DNA of 64,000 nt from Planctomycetia bacterium (GTDB lineage: Bacteria; Planctomycetota; Phycisphaerae; UBA1845; UTPLA1), in NCBI GenBank assembly GCA_015075745.1, contig JABTTW010000001.1, positions 1,922,001 through 1,986,000 of the forward strand, written 5' to 3'. The translations under genes and the position numbers were made by a program. This document shows positions 42,490 through 50,566 of this stretch, one piece after another (the first letter of the stretch is position 1; every line of letters begins with the position of its first letter). The notes beneath the pieces are model-generated. The model searched no databases. It worked only from the letters and a program-made list of their open reading frames with translations, and was not told the origin of the DNA.

Positions 42490-43206
42490 TCAGACATTCT
42501 CGACAAACAGCGAGCCCTTGCCGCGGGCGCCGCGGACGTTTCGGCGGACGTGTTCGGCGACCTGCGCCGGTTCCGCGATGGACTCGAGGGTCAGGTCCTG
42601 ATCGGTCTGGTCGCTGCTGACGATCTCCACGCGGCCCGTGTTGACCAGCCGGTCGATGACGCCCTGCCGAAGCCGAACGTCTTCCACGCGGACGAGTTCC
42701 AATTGATCGGTGACGCGGGAGAGGATTCCCCGGTTCATGAACAGGCGCTGCGTGGTCAGCCGATAGTGCTGGCCGTAGATGACGAGAAACTGTCGCACGA
42801 AGAGGGCCACGCCTGACGCGAAGGCGATGAGCCACGCGGTGCTTCGCAAATTCCAGGGCGACTCCGAGGGCAGCGTTGAACGATGCACAAGAACCAGAAA
42901 GACAATGACCGCCACCAACCAGAGAAACCAGGTGCCGTAGTATGCCCGCCACGAGGGCCGGCCCTGCCATACGTCTTTTTCCATCGCCGGGTCGCGGTGC
43001 AGGTCGCCGGACTTGGCATCCTTCGCGGCGGCGGTGAGCGGATCGGACCCGGTCGCCGGCGTGCTGGAGGGGCCTGCCGATCCTCTGTTTGAGGGCGTCA
43101 TCGGGGCGGCCGGCGCGGCGACGGCCCCGGCGGCGAGAGACGCGCCGCAATATTTGCAGAACCGGCTGTCGGCCTCGATGGTGAAATGGCACTTGGGACA
43201 GTTCAT
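42490..43206 (-). CDS. zinc-ribbon and bacterial PH (bPH2/DUF304) membrane protein
   Basis: A 238-residue protein. It begins with a zinc ribbon MNCPKCHFTIEADSRFCKYCGA (two CxxC pairs), then a flexible Pro/Ser/Ala-rich stretch, two transmembrane helices (about residues 100-118 WFLWLVAVIVFLVLVH and 130-146 LIAFASGVALFVRQFL) and the bPH2 domain YRLTTQRLFMNRGILSRVTDQLELVRVEDV, TGRVEIVSSDQTDQDLTLESI. Such proteins occur in membrane homeostasis. The frame extends upstream to 43,308 without start support, so ATG 43,206 is used. Confidence 0.82.
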   Translation of the reverse strand: MNCPKCHFTIEADSRFCKYCGASLAAGAVAAPAAPMTPSNRGSAGPSSTPATGSDPLTAAAKDAKSGDLHRDPAMEKDVWQGRPSWRAYYGTWFLWLVAVIVFLVLVHRSTLPSESPWNLRSTAWLIAFASGVALFVRQFLVIYGQHYRLTTQRLFMNRGILSRVTDQLELVRVEDVRLRQGVIDRLVNTGRVEIVSSDQTDQDLTLESIAEPAQVAEHVRRNVRGARGKGSLFVENV

Positions 43207-43401
43207 GGCGCGGGATTGTAACCCTTGCGAGGGCGCGGGGCCAAACAAGTAAAACAGGTCCCGGCGAGCGCTTTGCGAAGGTGACATAAGGCGACGCATA
43301 AACGTCAAAACGCCGAAAAGTCAAAACGTCAAAATTCATACATTTCGCTGTGATCATCCCCTCCTCCGACTTGGAATTCCGCGCGCAAGGGCTGCAAAAC
43401 C

Positions 43402-43745
43402 GAAGGTGACATAAGGTGACACAAGGCCCTTGGAAATTGTGCCAACACTTGTGGCGGGCACGAGTTGGGGCAGTGCGACTTTTGGGCGGTTTTTGGTGAA
43501 AACGGGCAAGGTGAAACACGACTGGTGTATGCCCGAATGGGCACGGAAAATTTCGGGGGAGTTCGTTTGTAAGTCTTTGAAAAATGTGCCGGGAAGGTGA
43601 CACAGTGAAATGAATGTCAGGCTGGCGCGGCGCGGTGGGACCGTATCGATGTCTGACAAGACAACTGGGCGCAAGTTGGCGGTGTGCGTGAGCATTGCAT
43701 AGGAGATTCTTGCTCCATGTGCGCGCGGTAGATAGCGAACGCCGC
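43402..43745 (+). repeat. dispersed repeat, copy C (near full length)
   Basis: Starts with GGTGACATAAGGTGACACAA and follows copy A to the shared ATAGGAGAYTCTTGCTCC end near 43,715. The conserved hairpin is TGCCC-GAAT-GGGCA at about 43,529-43,543. A partial extra core GGTGACATAAGGCGACGCAT lies upstream at about 43,279-43,298. Copy C sits between the PH-domain gene and a REP-like palindrome, as copy A does next to the RAYT REP. Confidence 0.7.
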
Positions 43746-43759
43746 GAGCATCGTCCGCC

Positions 43760-43858
43760 CTCTGGGCGGCGCGGGAATAATGGAAGGGTTTGGTGGTTGG
43801 GCTCGCTAACCAGTGGCTAGAAGCCACTGGCTACCATCGTGCGCCCTACCGGGCGAGG
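43760..43858. repeat. REP-like palindrome pair near glmS
   Basis: Contains GCCCTC-TGG-GCGG-like and CCAGTGGCT-AGA-AGCCACTGG (about 43,811-43,832) palindromes followed by TACCATCGTGCGCCCTACCGGGCG. The order (gene-family word, then XGCCCTACCGGGCG) is similar to the other REP units though the arms differ, suggesting a separate REP subfamily. No gene is visible in 43,207-43,956 apart from repeat copy C. Confidence 0.55.
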
Positions 43859-43956
43859 AGCGGGAGCAGGATTAGGATTAAGAGTAGGAGCAACTCGTCC
43901 TCTTTGACAGTTGCCGCGAGCTCGATTGGGGGCTTCGGGACGGGCCGCGGGCGGGC

Positions 43957-45783
43957 CTACTCCACCGTGACGCTCTTTGCCAGGTTGCGGGGCTTGTCCA
44001 CGTCGCAGCCGCGGAGGACGGCGGCGTGGTAGGCGAGGAGCTGGAGCGGGACGATCGTCACCAGCGGCTGGAGCGGTTCGGGGACGTCTGGCACGTAGAA
44101 GACGTGCTCGGCGAGACGGGCGATCTCGGTGTCGCCTTCGGTGGCGACGGCGATGACCCGGCCGCTACGGGCGCGAACCTCTTCGATGTTGCTGATGATC
44201 TTTTCGTACTGGCTGTTCTTCGTGGCGATGAAGACGACGGGCATATCCTTGGTGATGAGGGCGATGGGGCCGTGCTTGATCTCGGCGGCGGGCATTCCCT
44301 CTGCGTGGATGTAGGAGATTTCCTTGAGCTTCAGGGCGCCTTCGAGTGCGGTGGGATAGTTGTAGCCCCGGCCCAGGTAGAGCCAGTTCTCGGCATCCTT
44401 ATATCTCTCGGCGACGCGGCGGATTTCCTGGCTCTGGGCGGTGATGCTGCGGATCTTCTCGGGGATCGCCTCCAGGGCCTTCAGGTAGTACAGCAGCTCG
44501 GATTGCGACAGGTGCTTGCGCCGGCCCATGTAGAGGGCCATCATGGTGAGGACCAGCACCTGGCCCAGGTAGGCCTTCGTGCTGGCGACGCCGATTTCGG
44601 GGCCGACGTGAAGATAGACGCCGGCGTCGCTCTCGCGGGCGATCGTGGACCCCACGGCATTGACGACGCCGAGGGCCAGCGCGCCTTTTTCGCGAGCCTC
44701 GCGCAGGGCGGACAGGGTGTCGGCGGTCTCGCCGGACTGGCTGATCGCGACGACGACCGTGCCGGGCTCAATCGTCGGGTTGCGATAGCGGAATTCGGAG
44801 GCGTATTCGACTTCGGTCGGGATGCGGGCAAGCTGCTCGAAGAGGTATTCACCGACCAGACCGGCATGCCAGGCCGTGCCGCAGGCGGTGAGGATGAGGC
44901 GCTTGGTCTGCACGAGTTCGCGGGTCTGGTTGGCGAGCCCGCCGAGATGGATGCGGCCGTCGGCGACGTTGACGCGGCCGCGCATGCCGTCGGAGAGGCA
45001 CTCGGGCTGCTCCATGATCTCCTTGAGCATGAAGTGCTCGTGGCCGCCGAGCTCGATGTCTTCGAGGGAGAGCTCCAGCTCCGTCACTTCCTTGGTGACG
45101 GGCAGGGCGTCGAGGGTCGTCGTGCGGAAGCCGTCATCCCAGACGACGGCCATCTCGCCGTCGGAGAGATAGATGACCTGGGTCATGTGCTGCACGATGG
45201 CGGCGGCGTCGGAGGCGACGACGTACTCGCCGTCGCCGATGCCGAGGATGAGCGGGCTTCCCTTGCGGGCGGCGACGATCTTGCCGGGCTCCTCGGAACA
45301 GAGGACGGCGAGGCCGTAGGTGCCGCGGACGTCGCGCAATGCGGCGCGGACCGCCGACTCAATGTCGTCGGTGTAGAAATGCCCGATGAGCTGGGCCAGG
45401 ACTTCGGTGTCGGTTTCGCTTTTGAACTCGACGCCGCGGTGTTCGAGGTAGGTGCGGAGGGCTTGGTAGTTTTCGATGATGCCGTTGTGGATGAGGGCGA
45501 TGCGTCCGCTGGCGTCGACATGGGGGTGGGCGTTCAGATCGTTGGGCGCGCCGTGGGTCGCCCATCGCGTATGGCTGATGCCGCAGGTGCCCGGCATGCC
45601 ATCGGCGCTGAGGGTCGATTCGAGGACGGAGATTCGGCCCGCTTTCTTGCGCACATTGAGGTGGCCGTTGGATTGGATGGCGATGCCGGAGGAGTCGTAG
45701 CCGCGGTATTCCAGGCGCTTGAGCCCTTCGAGAAGGATGGGCTGCGCCTGCCTGAAGCCGGTATAACCAACGATTCCGCACAT
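43957..45783 (-). CDS. glmS: glutamine--fructose-6-phosphate aminotransferase (isomerising)
   Basis: Makes glucosamine-6-phosphate from fructose-6-phosphate and glutamine, first step to UDP-GlcNAc for peptidoglycan. The 608-residue protein starts MCGIVGYTG, so after Met removal Cys1 is the glutaminase nucleophile, and has RWATHGAPNDLNAHPH, the glutaminase signature. The two SIS domains carry SGTAWHAGL-like LTACGTAWHAGLVGEY, AISQSGETADTLSALR and IHAEGMPAAEIKHGPIALI. It ends in DKPRNLAKSVTVE as expected. AGGAG is spaced nine bases before the ATG. No glmS ribozyme was recognised in the leader. Confidence 0.97.
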   Translation of the reverse strand: MCGIVGYTGFRQAQPILLEGLKRLEYRGYDSSGIAIQSNGHLNVRKKAGRISVLESTLSADGMPGTCGISHTRWATHGAPNDLNAHPHVDASGRIALIHNGIIENYQALRTYLEHRGVEFKSETDTEVLAQLIGHFYTDDIESAVRAALRDVRGTYGLAVLCSEEPGKIVAARKGSPLILGIGDGEYVVASDAAAIVQHMTQVIYLSDGEMAVVWDDGFRTTTLDALPVTKEVTELELSLEDIELGGHEHFMLKEIMEQPECLSDGMRGRVNVADGRIHLGGLANQTRELVQTKRLILTACGTAWHAGLVGEYLFEQLARIPTEVEYASEFRYRNPTIEPGTVVVAISQSGETADTLSALREAREKGALALGVVNAVGSTIARESDAGVYLHVGPEIGVASTKAYLGQVLVLTMMALYMGRRKHLSQSELLYYLKALEAIPEKIRSITAQSQEIRRVAERYKDAENWLYLGRGYNYPTALEGALKLKEISYIHAEGMPAAEIKHGPIALITKDMPVVFIATKNSQYEKIISNIEEVRARSGRVIAVATEGDTEIARLAEHVFYVPDVPEPLQPLVTIVPLQLLAYHAAVLRGCDVDKPRNLAKSVTVE

Positions 45784-45896
45784 TCGGGCTATCTCCTGAA
45801 TTGCCGCCGGCGAGGTGAAGACGGGTTAGGGCCCCTCGTCCCCGCGGCTGACTTTCGTTTTCATCGGTCAGCCGCCGGACGGGGCCAAGCTTCCAT

Positions 45897-45902
45897 ATTA
45901 TA
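45897..45902 (-). promoter_or_regulatory. candidate -10 box (TATAAT) for glmS
   Basis: A TATAAT on the minus strand about 114 bases upstream of the glmS start codon, in a locally AT-rich patch; -35 similarity is poor (TTCGCG, 18-base spacing). It would give a leader of about 107 bases. Confidence 0.4.
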
Positions 45903-46064
45903 TGACGATGGCGACCGGGACGCGAAGGGCCCTCACTCCACACCTTGTCATACGGCCGGGGCATTGGCGGAGTTCAGCGGGCTTGTGGGATTGCCTCGGA
46001 GCCCCGCTTTCGCCCGATAAGGAGGGCTGCCGGGCTCCCTCGGATTCGAAGAATCGGGGTGGCG

Positions 46065-46110
46065 GGGTAAAAAAGGGAAAAGGCCAACGACTGGCGCCGG
46101 CCTCTTCGCG
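46065..46110 (-). terminator. candidate intrinsic terminator of the RRM gene
   Basis: On the minus strand, AGGCC-(13-base loop)-GGCCT is followed by TTTCCCTTTTTT, about 25-60 bases after the RRM gene stop. The stem is only five pairs plus, so strength is moderate. Confidence 0.45.
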
Positions 46111-46130
46111 ATGAACGGTGTTGCGTGTGG

Positions 46131-46424
46131 TTAGTAGCGATCGCGACGACCGCCGCCGCCGCCGCCAGTTCGGTTTTCCTTGGGCTTGGCCTCATTGACC
46201 TTGAGGGCGCGACCGGCGTGGTCTTTGCCATCCAGGGCAGCGACGGCCGCCTTGGCCTCGCCTTCCGAGCTCATCTCGACGAAACCGAAGCCCTTGCTGC
46301 GGTTTGTGTCGCGATCGATGATGACCTGCGCACTGACGATCGAGCCGTGTGCGGAGAACAACTGCTGAAGATCAGAGTCGTTCACGTCGAAGCCGAGGTT
46401 TCCAACATACAATTTCTTGCCCAT
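46131..46424 (-). CDS. single-RRM RNA-binding protein with Gly/Arg tail
   Basis: A 97-residue protein with one RNA recognition motif: RNP2 as KLYVGNLGF (residues 4-12) and RNP1 as KGFGFVEMS (about 44-52). The C-terminus is Gly/Arg-rich (TGGGGGGRRDRY), as in glycine-rich RNA-binding proteins of cyanobacteria and planctomycetes. In those groups such proteins are often cold-inducible RNA chaperones. The ATG follows AAGGAAACGA. A candidate promoter (TTGGAC-18-TACACT, minus strand, 46,608-46,637) would give a leader of about 175 bases, long enough for post-transcriptional control. Confidence 0.92.
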   Translation of the reverse strand: MGKKLYVGNLGFDVNDSDLQQLFSAHGSIVSAQVIIDRDTNRSKGFGFVEMSSEGEAKAAVAALDGKDHAGRALKVNEAKPKENRTGGGGGGRRDRY

Positions 46425-46607
46425 TTCGTTTCCTTTTTTTGATTGGGCCGATCAATCCGTTCGTTTTGCTTTCAGGATTGATATTGAAAGAGTCCTACAT
46501 TCCGGACCAAAGAGGAAAGGCGCGAGAGAGAGAAGAATGCAGGAAGCGAGAAGTCGTCAGACTTGACACATTGCCTGAAAGCTCGGTCGTCGAACCAACC
46601 AGAGCAA

Positions 46608-46637
46608 AGTGTAGTGTGAATTCGGCGAGAAGTCCAA
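46608..46637 (-). promoter_or_regulatory. candidate promoter of the RRM gene
   Basis: TTGGAC (minus strand, 46,637-46,632), an 18-base spacer and TACACT (46,613-46,608). The inferred start near 46,601 gives a long leader of about 175 bases before the RRM start codon. Confidence 0.4.
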
Positions 46638-46678
46638 CAAAAAGGCGCGGCCCCATGGCGGCACGGAGCGAATCGCCG

Positions 46679-47137
46679 CTAATACGTCGTTTTTGAGTCG
46701 GAATCGACGATCTGCGCCGGCGCGCTTCGGCCGTGCCAGACCGGCAGGCCCCTCAGTCGATCCATGAATAATTCGTGCGTTGTCCCATCATCATCGTTGA
46801 AATCAAACAGCGCCGACATCGCCACCATCTCGGTATTGGGTTGAAATGCCGTCGCAAGGTGGCGCCGTTTCGCGAAATGTCTGCTCATGGGTTCAAAGAG
46901 TTTGCAGGCCCGTTTCCAGCCGAACAGGTGGCAAAGGCCGCCGACGATGTCCCAGGAGACGGCGGCATCGTCGTCGTAATGTACCGCGTTGCCGTCGGCA
47001 TCCACCGCATCCATGCCCCGGCACCAGTTGCTTTCGACATCAAAAAAGGCGATTAATCGGTCTTTTTCGTCCTGAATCATGCCAATCCGCTTTCGAATCC
47101 CCACGGTACCCTGGACCTCATCGACGATCGTACCCAA
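46679..47137 (-). CDS. hypothetical protein resembling DUF6197
   Basis: A 152-residue soluble protein. The stretch NWCRGMDAVDADGNAVHYDDDAAVSWDIVGGLCHLFGW resembles the DUF6197 pattern (GWCxGxxAxDxxGxxVxxxDxxAxxWxxxGAL), a small helical family of unknown role. The rest has no recognised domain and ends PAQIVDSDSKTTY. Coding signs are the amino-acid make-up and open frame; start is uncertain, with M20 possible. Confidence 0.6.
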   Translation of the reverse strand: MGTIVDEVQGTVGIRKRIGMIQDEKDRLIAFFDVESNWCRGMDAVDADGNAVHYDDDAAVSWDIVGGLCHLFGWKRACKLFEPMSRHFAKRRHLATAFQPNTEMVAMSALFDFNDDDGTTHELFMDRLRGLPVWHGRSAPAQIVDSDSKTTY

Positions 47138-47195
47138 TCGAAAAGCAGCCGTGCTCGGGGGTGGGAATCATGCCGGGGCGGGCGCTCGATGGACC

Positions 47196-47201
47196 TACAA
47201 T
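47196..47201 (+). promoter_or_regulatory. candidate -10 TACAAT upstream of the radical SAM gene
   Basis: TACAATG-like element about 85 bases before the 47,286 start codon; no clear -35 partner. The same word recurs upstream of several genes in the window (see findings). Confidence 0.25.
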
Positions 47202-47285
47202 GAACATTATAGCCGCTCTATCCTGATTTGAGTGGGGCGATTACACTCTCCGGGTCATCGAACCAGTTTCCACACGAGATTTCCC

Positions 47286-48827
47286 ATGCGAATCGTCCTG
47301 ATCAATCCCATTGCCAGGCGCACTCAGGGTTATCACACCATCGGCAGTAAGATTCCCCAGCTTGCGCTTCAGGTGCTCGCACAACTGGTGCCCGCGGAGC
47401 ACAGCGTCGATCTGATTGACGAGTTGTTCGGCACCGAGTGTACCGACGAGCGCGTGCGCCGCGGGAACTACGACCTTGTCGGCGTGACCTCCTATACCAG
47501 CGGCGCGACGCGGGCCTACGAGATTGCCGAACAGTGTCACCGGGAGGGCATCACCTGCATCATCGGCGGGCCGCACGCCTCGGCCATGCCCGAGGAAGCG
47601 ATCCGGTTCTTCGACTCGGTAGCGATCGGCGAATGCGACGAGATTTTCGGGAAGATTCTCGCCGACGCCGCCGCGGGCAATCTGCAGAAGTTTTACCACG
47701 GCACGCTGCCGGACCTGGAGACGACGGGCTTTGGCCGGGCGCGGCAGGATCTCCAGCCCCTTAACGGCGAGTACGATGTCTCCGCGATTCAGACGTCGCG
47801 CGGCTGTCCGGTGGGGTGTGAGTATTGCAGCGTGACGAAGTTCAACGGCGCGCCGATTCGCCGCCGAAGAATGGAGGACGTGATCGACGAGTGGTTCAAG
47901 ACCACCAAGCCGTTCATGTTCGTGGTCGATGACAATTTCTTCGGGGTCGGCGAGAAACACGCCATCTGGGCGAAGGAACTCCTTCGCAAGATCATCGCGG
48001 AAGGCCATCGTCGAAGCCGTGTCGCCGCCGCCCTTAAGCGGGCCCCCGCGGTTCGGCGGCTATTGGGTTTCGCGCCGCGACTGTGGTTCAGCCAGACGAC
48101 CATCAACATGGGTGACGATCCTGAAGGGTTGGCGCTTTCGAACGAGGCGGGCTGCGTCGGAATGCTCGTCGGATTTGAGACGTTCAACAGCGAAAACCTC
48201 AAGGACTTCCACAAGGGCGTCAATCGGAAGAACCTCGAGCGATACCAGACGCTTGTTCGCGGATTTCAGCGCGAGGGAATCTCCGTCTTCGGCGGCTTCA
48301 TCATCGGGGCCGATGCGGATGACGAGAACACTGTCGCGGCGACCGCCCTGCAGGCCGTGCAGGTCGGCATCGACACGATCCAGATCACCAACCTCACGCC
48401 GCTGCCGGGCACCAAGATGTACGACCGTTACGTGGAAGAGGGCCGCATCTTCGCCACGAATTATCCGCAGGACTGGGAGCGCTACACCTTCGTGGAGACG
48501 GTTTACAACCCGCGAAACATGACCGCGGAAAAGCTGGACGAAGCGATCTTCGAACTGCGACACCTTGCGGCCCGTGAGAGCTGGGTGTGGAAACGAACGC
48601 TTCGCACGCTGTGGCGGACGCGGAGCCTGACGACGGCCGCATTCATCCACGGCATGAACGTGGGCTGGAAGCGCATGGCGAAGATTCAGTCGCCGCGCGA
48701 CGAGGAGCGCTTCGGCCTGCACATCGACGAGAGCCTGCGCACCACGCGGATCCGCCAGGCGTTTCGCATGTTCCAGAGGAAGTGGGTTCCGACCAGCCTC
48801 TCGGTGCAGGGCACGCCGGTTAGTTGA
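47286..48827 (+). CDS. B12-binding-domain radical SAM protein
   Basis: A 513-residue enzyme. Residues about 1-140 form a cobalamin-binding (HxxG-lacking, Rossmann) domain: MRIVLINPIARR, TCIIGGPHASAMPEEAI and FFDSVAIGECDEIF. The radical SAM core starts at QTSRGCPVGCEYCSV with C-x3-C-x2-C at residues 174-181 for the [4Fe-4S] cluster. Further on VGMLVGFETFNSENLKDFHKG and QITNLTPLPGTKMYDRYVEEG are typical of BchE/HpnJ-like methyltransferases or ring-modifying enzymes. The last ~120 residues contain a DUF4070-like helical region. Reaction not assignable; related proteins modify lipids or hopanoids. Confidence 0.88.
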   Translation: MRIVLINPIARRTQGYHTIGSKIPQLALQVLAQLVPAEHSVDLIDELFGTECTDERVRRGNYDLVGVTSYTSGATRAYEIAEQCHREGITCIIGGPHASAMPEEAIRFFDSVAIGECDEIFGKILADAAAGNLQKFYHGTLPDLETTGFGRARQDLQPLNGEYDVSAIQTSRGCPVGCEYCSVTKFNGAPIRRRRMEDVIDEWFKTTKPFMFVVDDNFFGVGEKHAIWAKELLRKIIAEGHRRSRVAAALKRAPAVRRLLGFAPRLWFSQTTINMGDDPEGLALSNEAGCVGMLVGFETFNSENLKDFHKGVNRKNLERYQTLVRGFQREGISVFGGFIIGADADDENTVAATALQAVQVGIDTIQITNLTPLPGTKMYDRYVEEGRIFATNYPQDWERYTFVETVYNPRNMTAEKLDEAIFELRHLAARESWVWKRTLRTLWRTRSLTTAAFIHGMNVGWKRMAKIQSPRDEERFGLHIDESLRTTRIRQAFRMFQRKWVPTSLSVQGTPVS

Positions 48828-48927
48828 ACGGCGCCGTCGCCCGATCTCTAATTCCATAGGGCATTGCAATTTCGGCGTTTACGTCCGTTGGCGCCCTACT
48901 GCCGGTTGACTGAATATAAATTATGTC

Positions 48928-48956
48928 TTGACAATAAGATTTTTCCGTAGTATCTT
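48928..48956 (+). promoter_or_regulatory. sigma70-like promoter of the ArsR-type regulator operon
   Basis: TTGACA at 48,928-48,933 and TATCTT at 48,951-48,956 with 17-base spacing, in an AT-rich stretch unusual for this region. Start would be near 48,963, giving a leader of about 33 bases to the regulator ATG. The upstream TTGACT (48,906) is a possible alternative -35. Confidence 0.55.
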
Positions 48957-48995
48957 CTTGGAAACGCCTATGCGGGCGTCTTTCGGAGTCTTCGG

Positions 48996-49631
48996 ATGGC
49001 TGAGGCGGCACTTCAACTGGTTCAGGGGGTCGAGCAGGCGGCGGCGCTTTTGCACCCCATTCGCCTCAAGCTGCTGGGGCGGCTCGACGGTGAAAAGTCC
49101 GCGAGCTCGCTGGCACGGGAGATGAATCTCCCGCGGCAGAAGCTCAACTATCACCTTCGCGAGCTGGAGAAGGCGGGCTATGTTCAGTACACCGGCGAGC
49201 GCAAGCGTGGCAATTGCGTCGAGCGGCTGGTGAAGGCGACGGCGCGGTCTTATCTCATCAGTCCCGAGGCGCTTGGCGATTTGGCAAGCGACCCGAGCCG
49301 GATTCCTGATCGCATTTCCGCTTCGTACATGGTGGCTGTCGCGGCGCGAACGATTCGCGATATGGCCGTATTGCAACGGCGCGCTGCCCGAGCGGGGAAG
49401 CGACTCGCCACGCTCAATCTTCAGGCCGACGTGCGATTCGCCAGCGCCGCGGATCGCAATGCATTCTCCGAGGAACTGGCGAACTCCGTCGCCCAGCTCG
49501 TTGCCAAGTACCATCATGACGATGCGCCGGACGGGCGGTTGTTTCGATTTTTTCTGGGGGCGTATCCCGCCATCACGAAACAGGAAGACGACGCGGGCGA
49601 CGCCGCTGATGCTTCCGTCAATATGGAGTAA
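48996..49631 (+). CDS. ArsR-type helix-turn-helix regulator
   Basis: A 211-residue protein. The winged helix is in LLHPIRLKLLGRLDGEKSASSLAREMNLPRQKLNYHLRELEKAGYVQYTGERKRGN (about residues 18-72), typical of ArsR/HTH_20 regulators. No metal-binding CxC motif is present, so the signal is likely not a metal. The C-terminal half (LQADVRFASAADRNAFSEELANSVAQLVAKYHHDD) resembles the oligomerisation region of such proteins. CGGAG precedes the ATG. It lies directly before two SRPBCC genes, a layout in which ArsR proteins control the neighbouring AHSA1/SRPBCC gene. Confidence 0.88.
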   Translation: MAEAALQLVQGVEQAAALLHPIRLKLLGRLDGEKSASSLAREMNLPRQKLNYHLRELEKAGYVQYTGERKRGNCVERLVKATARSYLISPEALGDLASDPSRIPDRISASYMVAVAARTIRDMAVLQRRAARAGKRLATLNLQADVRFASAADRNAFSEELANSVAQLVAKYHHDDAPDGRLFRFFLGAYPAITKQEDDAGDAADASVNME

Positions 49632-49636
49632 GAATC

Positions 49637-50500
49637 GTGAGTGAATCAAAAGGCCCCCGATCGATTGAGAAGGAGATTTGCATCCTCGCGCCGGTCGATG
49701 TCGTCTGGAAGGCGCTGACCGACGCGGAGGAGCTTACGCGGTGGTTCCCGCTCGAGGCGAAAGTCACGCCGGGCGAAGGCGGGGCCGTTTGGATGTCGTG
49801 GAAGAACGAGTTTCAGTTCAACACGCCGATCGCCGTGTGGGAGCCGAACAAGCGACTGCGCCTGATCTACATGGAGCCGGCGCCTGCCGCCAAGCCGGGC
49901 GAGCCGGGCATGCCTTTTGAAGTGCCGTTCCAGGTGGCGCTCGACTATCACCTCGAGGACCGGTCGGACGAGACGGTGCTGCGGCTGGTGCACTCGGGGT
50001 TTTCGAGCGAGGCGTCGTGGGATGGGCACTATGACGGCACGTCCAGCGGGTGGAACTTTCAACTCGGCGGTCTCAAATTTTATCTGGAGAGGCATCGGGG
50101 GACGCCGCGCCGCTGCGTCGTCTGCCGCGCGGCGATCCCGCACATGTCGGTCGCCGATGCGTGGAACAGTATCATGGGGCCGCGGGGGCTCGTGGTGGTG
50201 GAGCATCCGGCGCCGCGCGCGGCCCACGAGCGCTATGCAGTGACCACGGCGAGCGGCGACCGATTCGAGGGGATTGTCGATTCGTTTTCTCCGCCCATCG
50301 ACTTCAGCGCGACCGTGACCAACTGGAACGATGCATGGCTGCGGCTTCACATCGACGACAATGCCCTGTTCTGTCGGCGCGATGTCAATTTGTGGATCTC
50401 GATATACGGACTGCCCGAGGAGCACGTGTCGGGCTTGCAGGAACGGCTCGACGGGCTGTTTGCTGAATTGTTTGCGCCGCCGGCGACTTCGGGCGCGTAA
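49637..50500 (+). CDS. SRPBCC (AHSA1-like) protein, first of a tandem pair
   Basis: A 287-residue soluble protein that starts GTG five bases after the regulator stop. The first half is an SRPBCC/AHSA1 lipid-binding fold: ILAPVDVVWKALTDAEELTRWFPLEAKV and LRLVHSGFSSEASWDGHYDG are the family signatures. The second half (about residues 150-287, ending DNALFCRRDVNLWISIYGL) is another beta-rich domain shared with the next gene. The START-like cavity could bind lipids or aromatic compounds. Operon with the ArsR-type gene and its paralogue is clear from spacing. Confidence 0.87.
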   Translation: MSESKGPRSIEKEICILAPVDVVWKALTDAEELTRWFPLEAKVTPGEGGAVWMSWKNEFQFNTPIAVWEPNKRLRLIYMEPAPAAKPGEPGMPFEVPFQVALDYHLEDRSDETVLRLVHSGFSSEASWDGHYDGTSSGWNFQLGGLKFYLERHRGTPRRCVVCRAAIPHMSVADAWNSIMGPRGLVVVEHPAPRAAHERYAVTTASGDRFEGIVDSFSPPIDFSATVTNWNDAWLRLHIDDNALFCRRDVNLWISIYGLPEEHVSGLQERLDGLFAELFAPPATSGA

Positions 50501-50566
50501 GCGCGCGAGCGCCTGTCGGCGATTGGAATGAGTAGTGGTTTTGCGGCGAGCCGGAGAGGTTTTGAG

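Noticed and set aside
41363..43603. 746-residue open frame on the minus strand
   Set aside because: It runs through the AI-2E transporter, PH-domain gene and repeat copy C in a different frame; Arg/Pro/His-rich composition is typical of a GC-rich shadow frame.
45784..45910. glmS ribozyme upstream of glmS
   Set aside because: I saw no ribozyme core in the leader; these ribozymes are mostly in Firmicutes, and the leader seems short.
44026..46020. 664-residue open frame on the plus strand
   Set aside because: It lies antisense to glmS and is Gly/Asp/Ala-rich, the expected shadow of a GC-rich gene.
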